In this document: piece by piece, positions 33,079-45,013 of the stretch
Numbering within the stretch: the first letter of the stretch is position 1
Layout of the letters: each line of letters begins with the position of its first letter
NCBI RefSeq assembly: GCF_000002235.5
Contig: NW_022145599.1
Location: 24,574,879-24,638,878 of the forward strand
Source of the DNA: Strongylocentrotus purpuratus
Taxonomy: Eukaryota > Echinodermata > Echinoidea > Camarodonta > Strongylocentrotidae
Direction of reading: 5' to 3'
DNA: 64,000 bases
Made by a program: the position numbers and the translations under genes
The notes under the pieces: model-generated
The model's input: the letters and a program-made list of their open reading frames with translations, nothing else
What the model was told of the DNA's origin: nothing
Databases searched by the model: none

Positions 33079-33998
33079 ATAAGCTTTTGAAGGTTGAAGA
33101 CATTTACTTTATACAGTTAGGCGCAATTATGAAAATGGTACTCTCCCAAATGCGTTAGTACAAATATTTCGAAAGAACAATCAAATTCATAGCTATAATA
33201 CAAGGCAGGCAACTGCACTTCATATTCCATGTGTAAGAACTGCTTTTGCTCTGAAGACGCTGGCTTGTACTGGTCCCAAATTTTGGAACTCACTTCCTAT
33301 CAATGTAACTAGATCTGTCTGTGTCTTTGTTTTTAAACGCAAATTGAAATTACATTTATTGAGTAACTATGTCGACAATTAACGTAAAAATTATATCACC
33401 AGAAATGATATTAGGTAATAATTTATCAATTGTTATTGATAACGTGCATTATCTTTTTGTTTTTGTTATGTTTGATTATTCAATATAAATGTCAGCATTT
33501 CACATTATCTCTCTCTCTCACCCCCCCCCCCCCCCCCCTCCTCTCTCTATTTTTCTTTTTCTTTACACCAAATACCATTTTCCCTATACATATAACTTTC
33601 TTCTTTCTCTGTTTTTCTCTGTTTTGTTGTTTTTTCTCGTTCCAGTTTGCTTTTTTCCTCTCGATTCCTTTGTATATATTTTCATCCTCTCCTTTTCAAA
33701 TTTCAAGCTATCCCTTTTGTTTTGTAAATATTTCCCCCATATTTAATCATGTGTAGTTTTGATAACTTTGAAACATTTTTAAAAGTGAAACATTGATGGA
33801 TTATTTTATTTGGGGACCTTGCTCTTACAAGCCCAGCTTTTCTAAGGTCTCCACTTTCTTTCATTTGGATTATATATCAACTTAAAATTGCACTTAAATT
33901 ATTTTTTTCTTATGCTGTTTTTTGTTCTATTATTATATGTAAAAATGTTGTGAAAGAAAGAAATAAAATGAACCTTGAACCTTGAACCTTGAACCTTT
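33079..33998 (+). mobile_element. LINE 3' end (reverse transcriptase C-terminus, tandem GAACCTT tail)
   Basis: The frames KLLKVEDIYFIQLGAIM, ENGTLPNALVQIFRKNNQIH, SYNTRQATALHIPCVRTAFA, GPKFWNSLPINVTRS and FKRKLKLHLLSNYVDN are characteristic of the C-terminal region of CR1/L2-type LINE ORF2. One frame change lies near the start. A 3' UTR with CT and poly-C tracts follows, ending in (GAACCTT)4 at 33969-33998. The copy is 5'-truncated. Confidence 0.85.
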
Positions 33999-34369
33999 AA
34001 TAAAAGTTTAAAACTGACATTTGTCAACATTATTCCTCATCTTGCTCATACATAGACGGTAACCCGCGCCGTAGGGCCGTACGGCTCGCACAACGGTGCC
34101 AGGGCCGGGGCATGTAGAAGAACTTTAGCTTAAATTTAGCGCATGTGAAAAACATTCATCCGATCTCGGCGAATCGCAGCTTCATTTTACTAAATTTGCG
34201 CCGACAATTACAGGGCTCGAATTACCCACCGGCAATCGGCAATTTGCCGCCATGCCCCTCTCACTGGCCGGAATGCCCTTTTCAAAATCAAACCGTTTAC
34301 GGCCACAATATTTTAATCCACAAAAGTTTTGCCGACATTATAGTCATCGTAAGCCAACCTGACTTGTAA

Positions 34370-35590
34370 TGTTCAAAAAGGTTTTGTTGCCCCTACGGAG
34401 CTCTAAAAACAATAATAGTCGGCAAGGTTTTGTTGCCCCTCCGGCGCTCTAAAAACAATAATAGTCGGCAAGGTTTTGTTGCCCCTCCGGCGCTCTAAAA
34501 ACAATAATAGTCGGCAAGGTTTTGTTGCCCCTCCGGAGCTCTAAAAACAATAATTACCGGAAGGTTTTGTTGCCCCTCCGGAGCTCTAAAAACAATAATT
34601 ACCGGAAGGTTTTGTTGCCCCTCCGGCGCTCTAAAAACAATAATAGTCGGCAAGGTTTTGTTGCCCCTCCGGCGCTCTAAAAACAATAATAGTCGGCAAG
34701 GTTTTGTTGCCCCTCCGGAGCTCTAAAAACAATAATAGTCGGCAAGGTTTTGTTGCCCCTCCGGAGCTCTTAAATCAATAATAGTCGGCAAGGTTTTGTA
34801 GCCCCTCCGGAGCTCTAAAAACAATAATAGTCGGCAAGGTTTTGTTGCCCCTCCGGAGCTCTAAAAACAATAATAGTCGGCAAGGTTTTGTTGCCCCTCC
34901 GGAGCTCTAAAAACAATAATAGTCGGCAAGGTTTTGTTGCCCCTCCGGAGCTCTAAAAACAAAGATAGTCGGCAAGGTTTTGTTGCCCCTCCGGAGCTCT
35001 AAAAACAAAGATAGTCGGCAAGGTTTTGTTGCCCCTCCGGAGCTCTAAAAACAATGATAGTCGGCAAGGTTTTGTTGCCCCTCCGGAGCTCTAAAAACAA
35101 TAATAGTCGGCAAGGTTCTGTTGCCCCTCCGGAGCTCTAAAAACAATAATAGTCGGCAAGGTATTGTTGCCCCTCCGGAGCTCTAAAAACAATAATAGTC
35201 GGCAAGGTTTTGTTGCCCCTCCGGAGCTCTAAAAACAATAATAGTCGGCAAGGTTTTGTTGCCCCTCCGGAGCTCTAAATACAATGATAGTCGGCAAGGT
35301 TTTGTTGCCCCTCCGGAGCTCTAAAAACAATGATAGTCGGCAAGGTTATGTTGCCCCTCCGGAGCTCTAAAAACAATAATAGTCGGCAAGGTTTTGTTGC
35401 CCCTACGGAGATCTAAAAACAATACGAATCGGCAAGGTTTTTGTGCCCCTACTGAGATCTAAAAACAATAATTATCAGCAAGGCTTTGTTGCCCCTACGG
35501 AGATCTAAAACAATGATAATCGGCAAGACTTTGTTGCCCCGACGGAGATCTAAAAACAATAATTATTGGCGAGACTTAATTGCCACTATG
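34370..35590. repeat. 46-bp tandem satellite, ~26 copies
   Basis: The unit contains GGTTTTGTTGCCCCTCC, then overlapping palindromes CTCCGGAG and GAGCTC, then an A-rich segment and TAGTCGGCAA. Central copies (about 34.8-35.4 kb) are nearly identical. Rightward copies change to CGGAGATCT, then decay stepwise to GGCGGGACTTAATTGCC. A 46-bp unit is not a multiple of three, so open frames across it are incidental. Confidence 0.95.
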
Positions 35591-35599
35591 GAACTCCTA

Positions 35600-36065
35600 A
35601 ATTAATTGGCGGGACTTAATTGCCGATACGGAGATATGAAAGAATGTCTTCATCCAAATGAGTGAAACGTTTGGCACAAAAACCGTAATGACTCAGGCTT
35701 AGTTTGTCAATCCATCATTTTTATTTGGACCAATCAATATCGGGAAGTTTTGTTTACCCATCGTTGGTTCAACATCTTCACTTCGCGTTGTGACCTTTTT
35801 TGGTGCGTTTTCACAGTTTTTAATCAGTGAAAAACTTGGGATTTTTCTCGGGAGGAGGGTCTGGAATTAAATCAGAAAAGGATTAAGAGTCGAGATAATG
35901 GTACATAGAATCGTCTTCTTTCCCATACGTTTTAATTAAAACGTCATAGCTTCCGCCCATCGCGCGGGAGGGGTGTGACTTGAGTTCAGAAAAGGATTAA
36001 TACTGGTAGTCGAGATCGAGACGAATCGTCTTCTTTCCCTAATAATTTATTAAAAACGTCTAAGG
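35600..36065. repeat. diverged flank with early copies of the ~110-bp repeat
   Basis: AAAAGGATTAAGAGTCGAGA, AATCGTCTTCTTTCCC and CTTCCGCCCATCGCGCGGGA recur in two diverged copies, foreshadowing the better preserved units at 36.9-37.56 kb. Confidence 0.7.
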
Positions 36066-36189
36066 GGGAAACTCCCCACTCCCTCCAGCTCCCCCCCCCC
36101 CCATTTTTTTTTTGAAAAGCATTTTAAAGAGAAATAGAATGAAAGAGAGCAAGAAAGAAAAAATAGTTAACTACCAGTTTCTCAACAAA

Positions 36190-36765
36190 ATAAGGTATCA
36201 AAAATTGCTCATCTGACCGTAATTAAACGCCTAAAACCCCTGAGCTTCCGTGGGCTCTGCCCCCGGGACCCAACCAAGGGCCCTTTGGCAGGCCCCTTGA
36301 TACTCATCTGACTGCAATTTAGTGCCTAAAACCCTTGATCTTCTAGGGGCTCCGCCCGCTGGACCTCACGCCAATCAGTGTCCTGCCAGTGTCACAAATA
36401 AAGTATAAAAATATGTTCATCTGACCGTAATCAAATGCTTAAACCCCTGAGCTTCCGGGGGCTCTGCCCCCTGGACCCCACTGGATGCTAAACTGATGGT
36501 AATGTAATGCTTTAAACCCATGGGCTTCTGGGGGCTCCGCCCGCTGGACCTCACGCCAATCAGTATCCTGCCAGTGTCACAAATAAGGTATAAAAATATG
36601 TTCATCTGACCGTAATCAAATGCCTGAAACCCCTGAAATTCAGGGGTTTCCGCACCCTCGACTCCACCAGGGGCCCTGAGGCGGGCCCCTGAATGCTTAT
36701 CTGACCGTAATTTGCCTTCAACCCATGAGTTTCCGGGGGCGGATAAGGTATCAAAAGATGTTCAT
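36190..36765. repeat. tandem ~200-bp repeat with CATCTGACCGTAAT motif
   Basis: CATCTGACCGTAATCAAATG, CCCCTGAGCTTCCGGGGGCT and GGACCTCACGCCAATCAG with TCCTGCCAGTGTCACAAATA recur about every 190-200 bp, with half-units between. It lies between two runs of the ~110-bp repeat. Confidence 0.85.
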
Positions 36766-36904
36766 CTGACCGCAGGCACGTAGCCGGAGGGGGCAGTGGG
36801 GGCGCCCCCCCCCCCCAAAAAAAAAGCCCAAAAAGGAGAGGAGAGAAAAGGAAGAGGTCGACGTATGAAGAAAAAGGAGAAGAAAAAGGAGCAGACAAAA
36901 AACA

Positions 36905-37560
36905 TTTTTGAAATTCAGACAAGGATTAAGAGTCGAGAACGGTACAACAAATCGTCTTCTTTCTCTAATGATTCCGCGCTTTGCGCGGGAGGGAGAAAAC
37001 TGTATTCATGCAGACGAGGATTATTTTCAAGAATGGTACAACGAATCGTCTTGTTTCTCTAATAATTAAATTAAATGTCAGAGCTTCCGCCCTATGATCG
37101 CGCAGGAGGTGGGGTAACTGAATTTAGATGAGGATGAGGGGTCGAGAACGGTACAACGAATCGTCTTCTTTCTCTAATGATTTAATGAAATGTAAAAGCT
37201 TCTGTGCTTCGCACGCGCGGATTGGGGCGGGGGAATTGAATTCAGACGAGAATTAAGAGTCTAGAACGGTAGGCTACAACGAATCGTCTTCTTTCTCTAA
37301 TGATTTAATGTATTGTAAAAGCTTCCGCGCTTCGCGCGCGCGGATGGGGGTGGGGAACTGAATTCAGACGAGGATTAAGAGTCGAGAACGGGACAACAAA
37401 TCGTCTTCTTTCTCTAATGATTTAATGAAACGTAAAAGCTTGCGAGCTTTGCGCGGGAGGGGGAGGGGGGGGGTGAATTTAGACGAGGATTAAGAGTAAA
37501 AAACGGTACAACGAATCCTCTTCTTTCTCTAATGATTTAATGAAACGTAAAAGGAGGAGG
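36905..37560. repeat. ~110-bp tandem repeat, about six copies
   Basis: AGACGAGGATTAAGAGTCGA, ACGGTACAACGAATCGTCTT and TTCTCTAATGATTTAATGAA recur at roughly 110-bp spacing, separated by GC-rich CGCGCTTCGCGCG palindromic variants. Confidence 0.9.
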
Positions 37561-37577
37561 GAAACTGTATTCAAACG

Positions 37578-37970
37578 AGCAGGCACGTACGCAGGGGGGG
37601 GGGGGGGTTTGGGGCGTTGAACCCCCCCCCTTCGGGTTTTTTTATGTCTGTATTTTGGAGCAACATCCCCCCTCCCCCTTTTTTTGTGATGTTTTTTTAA
37701 TTTTTTTTTTTAATGAAACACACAAAAAAAAAAATTATGCTAAAGGCTGATCTAAAAAAGGTGACCTCACCACCCCCCTCCCCCCCCCCACCCCAACGGG
37801 AACAAAATGTCAAATTTTCAAATTTCGAGACCAAAAAACACAAAAGGTGTCCTCTTACCCCCCCCCCCACCCCCCCCCCCCCTCCCCCGCTTATTCAGCG
37901 GCTGGCTGAGTCATTGCGATTTGTGGCCCCCCCCCAAAGAAATCCTGGATCCGCCCCTGGGCACACATAT
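37578..37970. mobile_element. poly-G/poly-C bounded repeat (GGATCCGCCCCTG end)
   Basis: It begins GCAGGCACGTACGCAGGGGG and ends GAAATCCTGGATCCGCCCCTG, with several long C and A runs inside. The latter end is shared with the element at 53.15 kb and the fragment at 574. Some of the homopolymers may be unreliable in length. Confidence 0.5.
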
Positions 37971-38945
37971 CCCCCCCCCACACCTTGAAAACAACGGCGT
38001 GAGGTGATTTTACGCGCACTTTCCACGTTGGCCTTATATACTGCCCCTTAGGATAGATTTGTGCCCCTTTCAGTGGATTTGTGCCCTCTCAAAAAAGTGG
38101 CCTTGACCAAAATTTGATGTAATTCGAGGCCTGCAATTATGGCCTTCTTGTTGGCTATCGCTGGCTTCCATTCACTCAATGGTATAAGATATTGGTGCGA
38201 GGAGAAAGCTTGCAATTTTCTGTTTGATCCGATATCAAAATTATGATATTTCAGTCAAACCCTCTATTTTTTATGATTTTTCAGCATCCTTAAAAGTTTC
38301 AGTATTTCACTTTAAGTTTCAGTCTTACATTGTATGTAAGTCCGAACAATTCTCATTTTCGTCATATTTAAGGTACGGTACGTACTATTAGTTGACATTG
38401 CCATTAAACTTACAGTAAGTTGCGCTTAAGTTAAATAGGCCCTCTCTCACTTAAATTTGAAGCCACTCGAGGAGTCGAGGGGATCGGCCAATGGGAGCAC
38501 ATAAACTCAATGTGCAACGTTCTTTGTGGTTGACTCCTCTCTTTAGAGACAGAAGCCAGCCACAAAATAGGGTCTCCTGTTAGAAGTTGGTGGTAGTCAC
38601 GTAACACCAAAAGTGCCACCAAACTTTGGACTAAAATGTCATTTTAGCAGATTCATATCCGATGCATTTATACTTGAACATTTTTAGATTAGGCCTAGGG
38701 CTAGGCTAATGCATTGCATTTAGATGTCTTTTTTTCAGCATTTAGTTTGTTGAAGTTGCATTCTGTTTTGAAATTCTTGCAGCCATATTTTAAACTGTTA
38801 CTGTCAATGGATAACGTCATCATCCTTCATGCGCAGCGACAATTTAAAATACGGCTGCAAGAATTTCAATTTCAAAGTGCATTAGTGCCTCTCTTTCATG
38901 TACAGGTTCGACAATGTGACTGAACTCCAGTAAAGATTACCACCC

Positions 38946-41900
38946 ATGGCACAGGAACGTGCAGATAATGTGACCAATCTTGGGGATGCCTCCTTTGCAC
39001 GGCTGGCAGCAGAGAAGGAGCAGGAATGGCGCAACCTTCAGGCAATGCATGCCCACAGTCTGGAGGATCGTATCCGGGAGAAAGACAAGATCTTGAAGGA
39101 GCAGCAAGAGAAGTTTCACACACTCAAAGAAGATTTCAAATTCAATCTGAAGCTTCTTGCAGAGAGGGATCAGGAATTAGATCGGTAATTATGTATGGAC
39201 TATGGTCAAACACAGTTCCAAATGTACAATGTGCTTCCTGTATTAAATTCTAGATCTGAGAATGCATTTTGAACTGCTATTTCAGAAGCAGTGATAACAG
39301 TGCTGTGTAGCAGATGCCCAACTTAAAATGAATGGATAAATGCATCTCTTTTGAACATAACTTTGTAATGGGTAAGTATGGTGCACACCATATGTGTACA
39401 TACATGTAGCTTGATTTTTTCTCTCTAGATCGGAGATCAGTGTCAAAAGACTATTTTAATAGTTACCTCTTGTAATAATTATTGAATTTGTGGAAGGTCT
39501 GACTTATATTTGTGTAGACATTGATTCAGCGACCCTTTCTATGGCTTCAGAACTTTGGCACTAAGAATACTTGAGATACCAGATTTGTCATAAATGTTCT
39601 TCGACAGACAGATTGTTCTGTTACTGTTGTCTGATATGATTATTTTGAAGGCTTGAGGTGACGCAGGAGCAACTAGGAGCCAGATTGCAGTCCAGAGAGG
39701 CAGGAGTCAGCCAGCTCAAGATTCAGATCGATGAGCTGAAGACAAGAAGGGCTCAGGATGAAAGGTCTTTGGAGGATCTCCAGAGGCACTATCAACAGAG
39801 GGTCAGGGAGAAACAGGCTGAGGTGGAGCAATACAAGATGTTAGTATCTTATTCTCAATGAAGTGGATTGATCTCTTTAAAACTAAAATGACCCAAAGAG
39901 TAGTTACCAAAAAAAAAAAAATGAGAATAGCTCGATAAAATTCTCAAAAATTTGTATTAGAAGATATATTATTTCAGTTTTGTTAGAGGTCCAAGTATGT
40001 TGGCAATTTACATTGAAGCCAATGTTTGAACTTTGAACATAAACTCTAGACCTTATGGAGCTTTCTTTGAAAGTACTTACTTGCAATGTCTAATGTCTTT
40101 ACTTTATCCTGTAGTGTAATTGAATGGTGTACACCTGTATATGTAGTCAGTAAACATTCTTTATCAAGGAAGTCAATGCTCAACACATCTACATTTGTAG
40201 CTTCCATAGCCTCAAAATGAATTTGTATCAATTATTCCTTGGCAATTACTAGAGACCTAAATTTTCATATGGCGCAATTCTTGAAGGAAGAAAAAATAAC
40301 AACAGACGATGCTCTGCTGAAACTCTACCACACCACCTTTCAGTTTGTAAGTGCATTCAAAGAGGGCGCTGTTATGCTGCTAGCCCATGTTTTTAGCTTG
40401 CTCTTCATCAGGACACTAATTTTCATATTTTTCACCACCTTGGAGAATTTAGTCAATTTTTTGTGTGTTTGATCTGTTTTATCATCATTAGTTGTCAACC
40501 GTGAGTAACTTTGTTGTGTGATTTGCAATTCACTTTACTGTTTACAACCACGTTTTCATCATGCACCAGTCATCGTTTGAGAACAGATATACACAATTCA
40601 TGTATAACGTACATGACTTACGGCGGATCGGACCACTCCTAGTACTTTGTTGTCTGTTGTTCATATCTTTTGTACTTGTAACAATGACTTCTTCACAACA
40701 TAATAGGCTGTGCTACAGTCCCTGTGAACTGAAGACGTTACGTAATATTAATTCATTAGTGTTCCTTTTTTTTTAAAACTTCAATTGTAGGCCTATGCCC
40801 TTGCTAAATATTAATGTTGTGCTTTTTATCTCTAATATAATGTGCAATATCTTATACGAAATTATGTAATATTGTTATTCAAATATCATTTTTTTTTCTT
40901 GTTTCAGATGAATGATGTCATTACAATTAACAATAGCAATTGTTAAATACACTCTGTACTATATTTTTTAGACAAATAACTTTCTTATTCTCATGCATAT
41001 TAATAGATATTTGGTTTTAAACAAACCGGTATAATAATACGTTTGCAATATACACTTTTATCCAAATTTACTCTCAGACTGCCTAAAACTGTAAACATAT
41101 TTTTAATCCGTTGTTTCATTAGGTCATTAGTGTTCCCTTCCTTTATATATTTGTTTTAATACAAATTCATGCCCTTGCCAATTATTTGACTTGGGTCTCT
41201 TTCTCCAAAGTAATGTGCAATATCTAATTCGAAATTACACTATATTGTTATGTAAATACTCATTTTAATTTTATTTGAACAACTTTCTCGATCTAAATGA
41301 ATGCTGTCATTACATTTATATTAAAGGAGAAAACGAAATAGAGACTGTCATTTTGACTTTTATGGTTTAATTTCATCCCATCCAATAGGTTTTTTTTAAT
41401 GCTTAATTTCATTTTTTGTAATAGAAATGTTTGTTTAGCAATTGTTAAATACTTTCTCAACTCTTTCGCTCAAACAACTTCCCTTTTTCTTCTCCATTCT
41501 CTCCTTACCACCGTCTTGGTTCTTCAACATGAAAGTATATTATTACATTACTGTATAACTTTGTTTTTGCAATTTCGATTTCATCTTACAATGACTTACA
41601 ATATGTATTTTAGTTTTGTATATGTTTATATGTTTTTATATTTTTAACTTGTTTGTAAATTGAACATTTTCAGCCTGCGAGCTGCCTGTTTGATGTGATT
41701 TCTCAATAAACCAAACCAATCCAATCCAATCCAATTAAATAGTATAATGTTATCCATGCTCAGTTCTAAAGATGTTGAGCTGCAGACAGAGCGAGATGAG
41801 TTGGAGGCGCTGAGGCGTGACATGAAGCGAAGGATTGGTGAGGTTGAGGAGGATCTTGAGATTCAGCGCAGGGAGATGTCAGCTGGGTTTGACGATGCCT

Positions 41901-44900
41901 CCAGGAGGAGAGAGAAGGAGTATAGGACCAAGATCGATGAGCTGAGCTCTACGGTGCTCGCACATGAAATGAAGGTAAGTACATATGAGATGAGCTAGCA
42001 ACCTTCACACTATTTTGGCTGAATTTAAACCACCTGGCCTAATCCTTACTATGCCTCCCACTTTGCACATAAGTGTCACAAATACATATTGAGCAATGTT
42101 TTGGCTGTTTATCTTGATAGTTAATCAATGTCCCTTCATCACAAATGTATCATTTTGCAAGGATAAAGTTATGATCCAAACGTATTCTATGCCAGTTTAA
42201 AATTTTGGAAAGAAACTTAGATCCTTAAACACAAAATGTGTTAAACATATCATACTTTCATATTCACAGCGTACCAACTAGATAAAATTGTACCATCATA
42301 AGCTAGTTTGATAGAATTGTTTTTATTTATTTATATATCTTTTGCACAGGCAAACTACTAAGTTTGTTCTTTCTTTTTAACAATACAATGCTTTGACTGT
42401 GATCTAATATGCAATATAGGCCAAGTTATTGAGCAGGGAATTGGACCTGGTGAGAGGGGCCAGTCAACAGACCTCTACAGAGCTCAAGACCAGTGACACC
42501 AAGATGGACGACCTCAAAAAGAAACTCAAACAAACAGAATGGGAGCTGAGTGACCTCCGAGGCATGAAAGATGCAAGGTAAACAAACTTGAATTCTTTCA
42601 AAATAGGTAGACTAGATTCATAGCATTGATTTTCTCTGTGGACATGTCGGTACAAAATTGTCCCGGCATCAGCATGTGGAGGGAGCATAGTGAAATCTAT
42701 TTGCCTTCTTCACCTTGTATTTAGAGACTCCAAATTTGTTCTGCTATGCTGCACATTTCAGCTTGTTCGGAAACCGTTCCCAATAGCCTTGCCTGAGCCA
42801 GCAAAACTATCCCTACATGTATATGCTGGCTTCTGCTGTAGAGCTCTGCATTTTTTTCTCTCAAATTTTTTCTTCAGTATTTTAGTGAAATGACTGCACA
42901 TCTCTAAATACATACACAAATAAAAATGTATGAACAAAGGATGTTTACACCTGGTAATGGGCTGTTTTGTTATGCTGCACATTTCAGCTTGTTCCACTAA
43001 AGTGTACCTCGGTTCACTTTATACCAACAAGACCTGCAACAGACTGACAACAGACCAAATAAAATTTAGATAACCTGGGCCCTGTCTTATAAAGAGTTGA
43101 TATTAATCGTAAGTTACTTGCCATTGATATCAATCGTCACTATCTACATAAGAGAAAGGAGACTGCAAACTTGCGATTGATTGATTGCAACTCTTTATAA
43201 GATGGGGGCCCAGTATGGACAAATATTGAATGGTTTGGAGTCGGTGTCGGGTCACACAACAATTATTTGAGATTCTTACACTGTGGTCTTCACTAATGCC
43301 GTAGAACTAGCGATTATGCATTATACATACATATGATATTATTGATAGGTAGGAGTGAGATCTTGTTAAAGACTAGTGATTAAAATTAGATATTTCTAAA
43401 GTATTATTGTTATGTCCTATTCTCTATTTTCATGCTGTATGTGACCTCAGGATCGCCGAGCTTGAGTCTCAGTTGATACATGCACAGCAAACAGTAGAGA
43501 GAGCTGAGGAGGAGTTCAACAGAAAGTGAGTTAATGTTGATCATTTTTATGAAAAGGGCTATGTATAATACAGAACAAAATTAATCATACCCCTTGTAAA
43601 TACGATGTCTTTTTTGTTTTTTTTCATAACTCAAGACTGAAAGGTGGACTGGTTGGTTTCTAGGGCCTTTCTTGAATACTTAAAGATGTAAGCTTCAATA
43701 TGTCACATTCTCAAGAAACACAAATTAGGATAAATCACTTTGTTACATACTTGAACAAATTACAAAACTTGGTAAGGGTATGAATTATTTAGTTGTTAAC
43801 TATAAATATTGCCTCATTTCTTCAAAGTGTACTATGTGTTTGTAAGTTTTGTTTGGTCTGCTTGTTGTTGTTGTTTTTTCATAACTGACATTTCAACTCT
43901 TGCTTCATTGGCATTCATTTCTTTAAAAAAGGAAGTGAGTTGTTATTATTGTTGTTGAAAGATCATTGCTATTTTTAGGGCAAGGGGAAGATTGTGTAGT
44001 GTGGAGGGTATAGTTTGTAATTGCAATCAATTGCAATGACCTGGGTAATTAAGAATGCATTTAAAAAGTGTTAGTGTCTGTATGAAATAATGAAGTTAAT
44101 TTTCAAAACAAAGTAACATTTATTGTTGTAAACATTGTCATCATCATCATCACCACACTCATTGTTGTTATTATACGCCAGTTCATAGTTGCAGTCTGAG
44201 CTTGAGCAGATAAAGGTCATTGCAGACCAAATTGTGAAATACACTTAGACAAAATACTGGATATGTGCTCATGAAAGTCATGTTGTCGTTATTCATTTAT
44301 GCACAAGCAGTGCACTCCATGATACACAGGTGGAAGTATTCTTTAGGAAAGAGGAAACAAAAGCTATTTATGTAGCACCTCCATCGCTGTATGAGTGATT
44401 ATTTCAAAATGTACAAAGTGGGACCTCTTCATGTTTTGAAGATTTGTGGATATTCGGGGTCATTTGGGACATGTGCTAACCGTGAGCTGGTCTATTGTCA
44501 CTGTTTTATTATCATTATTATTGTGATTCTCCATGTCAGACACAAGGAGCTGGACCGCTATGCCAGGGAGAAGGAGACTGCTGTGGTGGGCTTGAAGGAG
44601 TCCCAGGTGGAGGCAGAGAGGAAGCTCCAGGAGGAGATCAGGAGACTGGAAGGAGCCCTGGAGGCCAGGGAGGTGGAGAGCAGGAGGGAGGCATGGGAGC
44701 ACCAGGATGCATTAAAGGATAAAGAAATGCTCGTTGAAAGGTGAGTTAAAATCTCAGGGAGTTGTAACATTTGGTTGAATACCTTGCCTACCTACAATAA
44801 AGGACTCAAGAAGATAGGCTAACCCTTTGCACTTTCATATTTTAATTACTATTCTATATTCAAAACCTCATTGCGAAACTTCCTGCCTCACATAGTTCAT

Positions 44901-44971
44901 TAAGGAGCTTATTCACTCATGGTTGTTTAAAAATGGTTAAGTTATGGAGTAATTAATATATCCCCCTCTTT

Positions 44972-45013
<42 letters not shown>

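Noticed and set aside
34495-34686. 63-codon minus-strand repeat ORF
   Set aside because: A 46-bp unit shifts frame each copy; the open frame is incidental.
34370-35590. CRISPR-like array
   Set aside because: The units are directly adjacent with no unique spacers, in a eukaryotic intron-rich context; it is a 46-bp satellite.
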